Shown piece by piece: positions 55,895 to 64,000 of a stretch of 64,000 bases of DNA. The stretch comes from Pascua guehoae (taxonomy: Eukaryota; Basidiomycota; Tremellomycetes; Trichosporonales; Trichosporonaceae). The notes beneath the pieces are model-generated. The model had not been told where the DNA came from and made no database searches. It saw only the letters and a program-made list of their open reading frames with translations. The position numbers and the translations under genes were made by a program. The stretch spans positions 373,053-437,052 of the forward strand of contig BCJX01000006.1 of NCBI GenBank assembly GCA_001600415.1, written 5' to 3'. How positions within the stretch are numbered: the stretch's first letter is position 1; each line of letters starts with the position of its first letter.

Positions 55895-56930
55895 GGTGTG
55901 TTAGATGTGGTGGTGGAGAGGTGGTGTAGAGGTGGTGTCGAGGTTGGGCAGAGGTGGTGCAGAGGTGGTGTCGAGGTGGGTTGTAGAGGTTGGGTTTGAT
56001 TGTAGTTGTGGATGGACCAGAGGCAAGATGCGACGATGAGTGTCACCACGACATGGCGTGGGTGGCGCAGCCCTAGAGGCAATACGCATGGGCTGTGCCT
56101 TTTTCGGCTGGGGTGGATGCATGGGTGGCGGGTGGCGACGCGCGGCGGGCAGGCGCTTGGGCAATGACGTAATTGCTCGGTGATCGACACTGCAGGTGAT
56201 GGAATTAGTCCCGCTCGACGCGGGGGTGCACAGCATGCACAGCTGCACGGCGTGCACAGCGTGGAGAGCATGCAGAGTGAGAGAGGGAGAGGGAGAGGGA
56301 GAAAGAGAGAGAGAGCGGCAAAGGAGCATGTCATGATGCACACGATGTATTGCTTCAACCATTGTGGCGCGGCTCGCGTGGCGAACAGCTGAACACGTCA
56401 ACAGTGGGTGGGTATCTGTCTCCGTGGCTCTGGAAGAGCGCAAATAACGCATGGGCTGCGTAACGAACAAGTTCACTCGGCTCGTTGCAACCAGCTAGTC
56501 TCCGAGTCGCTGCGGACGACAAAGCCTTGGTGCCGGCGCCATACTTTCAGCGCTAGTTTATGTGCACAGCCAATGTCGGCCGCGCTCGAGGGGGACAGAG
56601 CTTGAGCCCCATGGCATATCAGCGCTCTGGGCGTCTTTCGGAATTGTCTCTGACCAGTGCTGACTAGATCGCCTGCGGGTGGTGGCAGACACCACCCTCA
56701 AGTTCTTCGTGTGAAGAGCCATGCTCCTACTGTCGACTGTCCGCAACACAAGCGATTATTCATATTCAGATCACATCGTCATCTACAGCAGGCACCAGGC
56801 TGCTAGGCCGGCTAGGCCATCCCGCGCAGGTCAGAAGACCACGGGCGGTAATAAGGAGTGTATACAGTGGGGTACGGATTGCACAGGAAATTCTACTCGT
56901 GCAGGAGCATCCCACGTGCGCAGGAGAAAT
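55895..56930. other. Intergenic between Pmp3 and the AIG1-like gene
   Basis: 1 kb. Directly upstream of Pmp3 is a GAGGTGGTGTCGAGG-type imperfect repeat (about 55905-55990). Further up are a GCACAGC...GCATGCA-rich stretch and a GAGAGAGG run near 56278-56316. No coding sequence recognised. Confidence 0.5.
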
Positions 56931-59900
56931 CTACTTGTGCAAGAAATTAAGCGCCTGGAAGACGAACAGCGCCCACACCGTACCCGCAGCGTAGGTCGCG
57001 CAGCGCGCCTCAAACGACATGATGTCGAGGAACGGGTAGGGGTACTTGCCCTCGTTGAAGGTCGCGGCGTGTTCCGACCACACTCCGTAGCAGGCACCGA
57101 CGACGGTGGCGATGAGGACCGCCGTGCGGGTGGATGTGGGCGGGCGGTATTTCTTCTCGAGCAGGAAGAAGTCTGGCGTTAGTGTGGGGGAAGTTGGAAA
57201 AGGGGGGGCGGGAGGTTGATAGGAAGTGGGCTGGGGGAGGTGGGGCAGGCCTGGGAGTGGATACACGACTTCAAGGAGGAAGTCTGAAGAGTGGGGAGCG
57301 GGGTGGCAGCATGCGCGCGTCGAGTTCGCCGCAGCGACAGGGGCAAGGACAAGACATACCAAAGAGCAGCGCCACGGTCGGCAGGAGGTGGAGCCCAATG
57401 TCAATCCAGAGCGGGATGAAGAACAGAGTGTCGGCGGGGATCATGCTGGGGTCGGGGTGTGCCGATGTCAAGGCCTCCATCTCGGGGCGCGGGGGCAGGA
57501 TGAGCGCGGGGAGGAAGATGATCAGCGGCCACTGGGGTGTGAGCGGGTGTGACCTGCACAGTGGGAGATGGATCTGCGGTCTGCTGGGGCTGTTGCCAAT
57601 CTGGTCATAAACTGAGGAGTGCGTGTGGTGCTTCCGCAGCCTTGAAGCGAGTGTACTATGTGATGGCTGGAAGCCGTCAAGTGCGGGTTTGGAGGCGACG
57701 TAGAGATCGTCTTCGACTAGAACCACAAAGTGGGGTCGAACAGTGCCACCGAACAGCGCCGACATGGTCAGAATCGACGAGTCGACAGCGTGGACCGTGG
57801 CTTGAAGTGGAGGAAGCGGCAAGGAGCGGCCTGAAGTTGGAGAAGCGGCCTGAAGTGGCAAGGAGTGGCAAGCAGCGGCCAACTGGGTGATACTCCACCA
57901 GGGAGCTGTGCCAGCTCCACAGCGTGGCCGCTCACAAACATGCACCCCTCCATGCAGGCCTCACGCAGCACCCTTACTCGAAGTAATCCTCGACTGAAGG
58001 AGACACTCTGGTACGCACGTAAATAGACGACACGGTCACCTCGATCGGGAGCGCGGCGAGCGAAAACAGACGCTTGGCCGAGTAGAGCACTGTGTGTCAG
58101 CTGGGGTGTTCTTATTGCGGCAGAGGGCGTTCTGGATGGACGCAGTGGAGTGGAGGCGTGGACGGGGCGTAGCCTGGAGCCTGGTGGGTGCTGCGCGTTG
58201 GGAGACAGTCGTTGCGTTGCTCATGACATGAGCTCCACGGGCTCCGCAGGCTTCATATGAGCACCCATGAGCACCCATGAGCACCCATGGGCACCCAAGA
58301 GCACGAGCTCGACATGAGCGCCCGCGAGCATGCACGGGTATGAATTTCCACGAGCACGGACGAACACGCACAAGCTCCAACGCCAGTGTCCAAATCTACA
58401 CATTCCAAGTCCCTGCTCCCAATCCTCCGACACCCTCACAGCGATCCCAGCCCGACTTCACTCACCGCCCGACTCGGGGATAATGTCCGCCATGGCCGAA
58501 AAGAGGAGTGCGATCTGGGACAGCCAAAAGCCCCAGATCGTGAGGAAGCGCAGGTCGCCGCCGTACTATTGTCAGTGACGTGCTGGGGGGGGGGGGGGGG
58601 GGGGGGGAGTGAGTGACGAGAGGGGGTTGGGGAGGTGGGCGGGTTGCGAGAATGTCATTGGGGACATGGCCGTGGCATTTTGGACGGCACAAGGGTGGCA
58701 GAGGGCACACTTTGGAAGAGAGAGGGTTTTAGACGAGGAAGGGAGCTGGCCGCGCCGAGGAGCGGGAGCACAGGGAGAGTGATAAGAGTGAGAGTGCTTG
58801 AGACGAGTTGGTGTTCGATCGAGAGCTCGAGGAGAACGAGGGGCACACAGGAGGACAAGAGCACGAGGGGAACGCAGAAGAGGCAAGAGCAGGTGGGGGA
58901 CGCGGAAGTGCCAGAGCTCTAGAAGACGCACACGGAGCCTGTGATACACTCCACACCACAGCCCATGCCCAAGAAGACATTGGCGTGGACCAAACGTGTG
59001 TGAAGTCTGTGGATCCGATATGGTATCGACACCTCAGAAGTCGCGGACGCGAGTGCAGCTCGAGAGTTGCCAGACCGACCTCGACTCTGAGCTCCCAACA
59101 CTTTACCACGTCGATACCACACTGTTCAAGAGGCCGTGGCCTGAGAGGTTGACAAGTGTGCCACTCTGGCGTGTACAACTCGAGAGCTCTGCTGGATATC
59201 TCGCAGCTTGAGAAATTGGGAGATGGACAAGATGCAACTGGAGACAGACCACGAGAGTTTCCAGCTCAAGACAGGGCTCGAAAGAGCGCCCAAAAGAGCT
59301 GACCGCTAGAGACCTTGTCCAGGGTTCTAGCTAGTTACTCGAGAGCGCAGAGAGTTTTGACACCCGCGAGCTCGTCCGAGTTGCAATAGAACTCAAGCGA
59401 GCAACGGGAGACATTCCTTCGGCGACCAAGATTCTCAAGACGCCACAGCTCGCCCACAAGTCGCTCAACCCGTTCAACTCGCTCATAACCCCACAACTCG
59501 TTCAACTTGCTCATAACTCGCTCAACTCGCGCACAAGTCGCTCAAATCGCTCAACTGGCCCACAAGTCGCTCAACTCGCTCAATTCGGCCACAACTCGTC
59601 CAACTCGCTCAACTCGAACCACAACTTGTTCAACTCGCCCGCAACTCGCTCAATTCGCCCACAACTCGTTCAAGTCGCTCAAATGGTCCACAAGTCGCTC
59701 AACTGGTGCACAACTGGGCCAAAACTCGGCTAACTCGTCCCCCACTCGCTCAACTCGCTCGACTCGCCCACAAGTCGCTCACGCCCGCAAGTCTCTCAAC
59801 TCGCCCACAACTCGCTCAGTTTAAACCACAACTCGCTCTACTCGCCCATCGCCCAAACTCGCCCACAACCCGCTCTCCAGACTCCCCACCCTCACCACAC

Positions 59901-60394
59901 CCAATGTTGAGCCACATCATGTCCACAAGTGCACATGCCCACATGTCCACCAATGACCAGTCCACCAGTCCACAAGTCCAAGTCCACAAGTCCACCAGTC
60001 CACAAGTCCAAGTCCACAAGTCCACAAGTCCACGTCCACTTGTCTCCGTCTCCACACCTCTGCTCGCGCTCACAACATCTCCACCCCACACACCAAAACA
60101 CCGCATCATGCCCCATCTCCAACCCACCCACCCCATCGCCCCCCAACCCCACCCTCAACCCAACCCCCTCACACACGCCTAACCCCCACCCCCTCCCCCG
60201 CGCGCCCGGCTACTCACCTCGGGCTCCGTCCCCTCCTTGACAATAGCAAACAACTTGCCCATCGAAAGATACGCGTGGGCCATGTACGCGACCGTCGCCG
60301 TGTGGAACACCAGCCGGCCGAGGCGCGCCGGTTGGTGTCGCGCCGTGCCCTTGGCGGTGCCGGGCCGGCCGTTGGCGCCGTTGGATGTGGACAT
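56931..60394 (-). CDS. AIG1/FAR-17a (ADTRP)-like multi-pass membrane protein
   Basis: Exons in translation order: 60394-60218, 58565-58466, 58089-58019, 57531-57360 and 57172-56931, giving 253 residues. Five or six hydrophobic segments are visible: around AYMAHAYLSM, LTIWGFWLSQIALLFSAM, LPIEVTVSSIYWPLIIFLPA, IPLWIDIGLHLLPTVALL, TAVLIATVVGACYGVW and VWALFVFQALNFLH. DIGLHLLP and the EHAATFNEGKYPYPFLDIM segment match the AIG1 family, whose animal members are threonine hydrolases of fatty-acid esters of hydroxy fatty acids, probably in the ER. Intron 1 is 1652 nt and filled with short tandem repeats, unusual for this genome. The family call is good; fungal function is not established. The first exon is joined by phase and by family start position. 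Confidence 0.82.
58585..58607. repeat. Poly-G run in the AIG1-like intron
   Basis: About 20 consecutive G shortly upstream (sense strand) of the exon-2 acceptor. Its length is unreliable. Confidence 0.9.
59450..60035. repeat. Degenerate short tandem repeats inside intron 1 of the AIG1-like gene
   Basis: From 59450 to 59880 the sequence is built of 9-10 bp words such as CTCAACTCG, CCCACAACTCG and CACAAGTCG. From 59935 to 60035 a related family AAGTCCACCAGTCCAC follows. Both have many substitutions. The whole array lies in one intron (58566-60217). Confidence 0.85.
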
Positions 60395-62336
60395 GGTCGG
60401 GTCGGTCTCGCGTGCGGTCCGAGATGGCAGGGGTGGTGAGGGTGGGGTCGTGGGGGCGAGGTTTCGGGGGCGGGGTGGAGGTCGTGCGAGCTGGGAATGG
60501 GATGGCCGAGCTAGGAATGGGAGCTAGAAATGGGAGCCGAGCCGAGCCGGGATGGGACGTGGGGGGAGGGGGGGGGAGGTCGGTCGCGAGTCGGCAGACG
60601 GCGCGCAAACTTATACAGTGACGGGCGAACAGTAGCTATCCGGTCGGTATCCGGTGTCGTGCGGCGGCGGAGCGATCCGGTCTGAGAAGAGACGAAATGG
60701 ACAAGATCAAAGATCAGAGACGAGAAGATGGGACAAGAGACGATGAAGAGAAAAGATAGATGTGCAGCTGAAGATGTGGTCGTGCGACCACTTTGCAACC
60801 TGCAGCCGCGGCAGTCGTGGCCCAACAGATGCCCGGCGGGTGGTATGACGCACGGTGCTTTCAGGCACGCCCGGCGGCCGGATGCCCGGTGGCGCCTTTA
60901 CCTGCCAGCTGCCAGCCTGCCGAGACCAAAGGCCACGCAGCCTCGACGGCGGATTGGCGGATCAACTTTGTGCAGTAGTAGTGCGTCAGGCCCGTCGTCG
61001 CCGGCTAGGCTGGCATGTTATCGTGCCGGTTGGATTTCTGTCGTTTGTACATTCCTGGCGCGTCCTCGAGGCGCGTCGCACGCGTGTGCGGCATGTCGTG
61101 CGCGCTGTGGCATGTCGTGCGGCATGGCGTGGCGTGGGGTATGCAAGTGTGCTGGTACACAAGTGCGATTGGGATGTGGAGATGGACATGGGGCTGGGTT
61201 CTGGGGTATGGTATGGTGGTGCACGGCGAGGTGTGGACACAGGGGTGCAGAGTGTGGCCTGTGGCCTGTCGCCTGTGGCGCGGCCTGATGTGGCCTGTAG
61301 TATTGGCTGCTTGCCGCTCGCAGCACGGATAAGACGACCTCGACTGGTACTCGTACTCGTACTCGACTCGACTCGTACAGTGCTGGACGTGGAGTAGAGT
61401 CTGTACACGACACCAGAGTGCTGTAGCCACGTGCACAGACTCGTCTGCCCAGCCATGCCAGCCACCCGCCTCTGGATCACGGGGGACGCACACCGACGTC
61501 CTGTTGGGTGCGCGATGCGCGACATTGCGCCGTCTGCCTGCCTCGCGACCCGGGCTCGGCTCGGGCTCGGATCAAACTCTTTGTCCACAAGAGGCAAGCG
61601 GGCGAGAACCCGTGCACGGACATTGGCGGCGTCAATAATCTTGGCTGGTGCGGCCAGAGGGCTGACGTGTGCCCGCGGCTAGCGTGGCGCGGCTGCCTGC
61701 CGGCCTGCCGGCGGCCGCGATAACGTGTGGCGTGCGGCGACGCTGATAAGTAGAGTGTACCAAGCCTCTGATAAGTATACCCCGCAGCGCCACGCCGCGC
61801 GCCGACTGTGGAGCCGCGGTCAGATTCTCGGAACCTCGGATGGCCGGACCCTCGGACCCTCGGATGGCTCGGGACTTCGGACCCTCGGAGCGTCAGACTC
61901 GTGCAAGAGATTGGGTTACATGCAGTGCAGTACGTCGCTGGTGATCGGCGACAGTCTTATCTTCTACTCTGGAACGGATGGGCATGGGTGTATAAGGGGC
62001 CGGAAGTGGGTGTGGGGTTGTGGGTGGGGTGCGGGGGTGGTGTGGGTGGTGTGGTGGTGTGGTGGTGTGGTGGTGTGGTGGTGTGGTGGTGTGGTGGTGT
62101 GGTAGTGTGGTGGTGTGGTGGTGTGGTGGTGTGGGTGGATTCGCGTGGTGGGAATCGGGGGAGGATGCTCGTATCCGCATCCTGCAGCGCAGAGGTATTG
62201 CCTCAAGAGACAGTACCCGGCGCGAGTGCGGTACGCGTTCGGGGCAAGAGTGCATGGGGTCGAGGCGGGCGGTGAGTGCAACCTGCACACCACTGCCGCA
62301 GTCTAGTGCTACACGGTATACACGGCAGGGAGGCGC
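60395..62336. other. Intergenic between the AIG1-like gene and Lag1
   Basis: 1.9 kb with no supported gene; a GC-rich plus-strand frame has no recognisable motif. The region includes CGGACCCTCGGA-type short repeats at 61835-61890 and the GT-rich repeat at 62045-62135. Confidence 0.5.
62045..62135. repeat. 8-bp tandem repeat (GTGGTGTG), about 11 copies
   Basis: Nearly perfect array with one substitution (GTAGTGTG near 62102). It lies about 200 nt downstream of the Lag1 stop codon. Confidence 0.93.
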
Positions 62337-64000
62337 CTACGAGTGTTTGCCGTTGGCGAAACCATTGGCGGCGTGGCCGTTGGCAGAGCCGTTTGCGACG
62401 CCGTTTGCGACGCCGTGTGCAACGCCGTTGACGCTGACGCCATTGGCACCGACACCATTGACGCCGACACCGTTGACGCCGTTTGTTCGCGCCCGGAGGT
62501 GGCCGTTACCCGCCGCCACCGCCGTTGAGCGTGCCTTTGACTTGACGTCGTCGGCATCTGAAAAGTCCGACTCCTCCTCGCCGTCACTGTCCTCCGAGTC
62601 GGAGCGTGTGTCCTCGGCGCCCTCGCCGCGGACGACGCGGACCGCGACCATGACGGCCATGTAGAACCAGATGCAGCACAGCACCAGCAGGATCGAGAGC
62701 AGCACGATAAAGCAATTCAACGTGGTGAGCGTCATGTAGTGGTCGCGCTCGGGCGCCCACTCGTACGCAATAAACTTTGGCGCCTCGACGTAGGCAGAGC
62801 GAATCACGAGCGCGAGGCCGACCTGGCGCGTGACAATCCACGTGAGCAGGAAGACCACAAACGCGACGTCGCACGCGGTCGAAAAGCCGACGTAGCGCAG
62901 GAGCTTTGCGAGCTGGGTTGTTAGTGGGGGGGGGGTCGGATTGGGATGGGGAGAGGGGGCGGAAGTCGGCCAAGAGGTTCGGCAAGGAGACGATCTAGCG
63001 TGCTCCCGAGCAACCGCGCAACCACCGCGCAAACTTGACGATATCTCCGCTGACGCAGCAGCAGAGCTCGCTCGCAGCCAACACTCCACGGCACAAGTGC
63101 AACACCAGGTGGCTGGGAAAACGCCCCAAGGAGGTGACCGGGACGAGTGCGCCCAGAGGCGAGTCCGCCGTCGGCGATCTCCGCGTATGCAGCAGCCGAG
63201 CTCGAGACCACCGGGCAGAGTGGCGACGGGTGATAAAGGGCAGGTGATCGGCGGCACGGGGCCAGGGATCAAGGGGAGCTTCCCGGGCAACCTCCGACCT
63301 CACCGTCGTTCGAGGGTCGCGGCACACGCAGCGGAACGTCCCGCTGCGATTGCCCGGGGGGCGGAGCGGTAGAGCAGATACTCGACGATCCCCAAGGTGA
63401 CGATCGAGGCGAGTCCCGTAAAAGGGCTCGCCTGTCGTGCGCTCGCCGTTGTTCCCGCGAGCTCGGCTACAGCGGCCCAGCTCTAGCATGGCTGAGCTTG
63501 CAGCCAGCTGCCCAAGACGACAACGTCGACATGACCAGCAGGCAACCCGCTCCCAGGCAACCAGGCATCCCAGGCAACAAACGACTCTGTCCACACTTCC
63601 CAGCCACACAAACACACTTCCTACGCACACACACACACACTCACCGGAAGCAGAATGTCGCACAAGTCCATGAGCGAGTGGACAATCGTACCGACACGCG
63701 TAAAGTTTGCCATGTAGGAAGCGACAATGAGGGAGATGGACAAAAAGTGGTGTCCGAGCATCTGCCAGTGGTCCTTGCGGCGCTTTTCCGTGTTGATGAC
63801 GTACACCTGGTGGAACCACCAGCCGAGCTGGGCGAGGTAGTAGAACTTTGTGAGCGCCGGCAGGGGCGTGTACGGGTACGTGCCCCATAGCTGCTCTGGC
63901 GACGTGCAGTTCGGGATGCGGAGGTTGATGGGGGGGGGGCAGTGGTGTCCAGTAGAGTATGCTGATGGGGCTGGGGCTGGGGCTGGGGCCGGGGGGGGGG
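62337..64000 (-). CDS. LAG1: Ceramide synthase (Lag1/Lac1, TLC domain), 5' end beyond the window
   Basis: The last exon is 62912-62337 (192 codons with stop). The preceding exon ends at 63645 and extends back to at least about 63938. The visible protein reads RIPNCTSPEQLWGTYPYTPL, LTKFYYLAQLGWWFHQVYV and NTEKRRKDHWQMLGHHFLSI with the family's essential HH pair. VHSLMDLCDILLP, LAKLLRYVGFSTACDVAF and further membrane segments follow. Lag1 proteins join acyl-CoA to a long-chain base in the ER. After the last membrane span comes an acidic Ser/Asp/Glu segment (a possible CK2 region), then a 50-residue tail of NGV/NGVG/ANG repeats. The intron is 732 nt. A run of ten G at about 63930-63939 may hide a frameshift at the exon's 5' side, so I give no firm start there. 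Confidence 0.9.

Noticed and set aside
59507..59824. 105-codon plus-strand frame rich in Ser/Thr/Arg/Asn
   Set aside because: A direct translation of the intronic repeat; not a plausible protein.
59450..59880. CRISPR-like appearance of regularly spaced short repeats
   Set aside because: The words are 9-10 bp, degenerate and contiguous, with no unique spacers, in a eukaryotic intron.

Overview
This window looks like nuclear DNA of a basidiomycete fungus. The genes are GC-rich and split by many short introns (mostly about 45-75 nt) with GTGAGT, GTGCGT or GTACGT donors, CTAAC/CTGAC-like branch sites and YAG acceptors. The gene set is fungal: a Mor2/Tao3 polarity scaffold, Yen1, Pmp3, Lag1 and a secreted CAP protein. 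A Tremellomycetes/Trichosporonales-type yeast would fit, but the lineage is an inference. Two N gaps (24287-24851 and 51518-51743) and several long homopolymers show that this is a draft scaffold.

Layout. 1-322: 3' end of a short-chain dehydrogenase (+). 992-1975: secreted CAP/PR-1-like protein (-), with a tandem array of about 100-bp units in its upstream region (2166-2790). 4710-9208: a 1339-residue tandem coronin of the coronin-7/POD-1 type (+) with a complete D-glycerate 3-kinase (Tda10-type) domain inserted between its two coronin halves. 9831-18083: giant Mor2/Tao3/Furry-type morphogenesis protein (-), followed by a diverged compound repeat. 19901-21370: cyclophilin A (+) with in-frame mitochondrial and cytosolic starts. 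22361-24132: unrecognised protein with zinc-finger-like motifs (-), next to the first gap. 25103-26256: weak unknown gene candidate (+).

26934-29631: Vps45 (+). 29839-32753: Yen1/GEN1 Holliday-junction resolvase (-), divergent from 33074-34826, RNA polymerase I subunit A49 (+); their shared 320-bp promoter carries two CACGTG boxes. 35096-37221: secreted SGNH/phospholipase-B-like hydrolase (-) with ten exons, two of them tiny. 38478-39974: disordered His/Gln-rich protein with clustered SUMO consensus sites (-). 40182-43447: no gene recognised. 43448-44780: AC19/RPC19, shared by RNA polymerases I and III (+). 45400-46268: apparent gene relic (+).

46453-49105: NDUFS1, the 75-kDa complex I subunit (-). 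49665-51410: unknown 546-residue protein (-). 51744-54674: repeat-rich non-coding DNA. 54675-55894: Pmp3 (-) with an 11-nt internal exon. 56931-60394: AIG1/FAR-17a-like membrane protein (-) with a 1.65-kb repeat-filled first intron. 62337 to the window edge: ceramide synthase Lag1 (-), incomplete.

The genes are mostly unrelated housekeeping functions: polarity and actin (coronin, Mor2), Golgi/endosome traffic (Vps45), rRNA synthesis (A49, AC19), recombination (Yen1), respiration (NDUFS1) and membrane lipids or ion balance (Lag1, Pmp3). No operon-like system, rRNA, CRISPR or recognisable transposon was found. The most unusual item is the coronin-kinase-coronin fusion. Exon coordinates were derived by hand from splice signals and reading-frame continuity; they close exactly in frame but have no transcript support.
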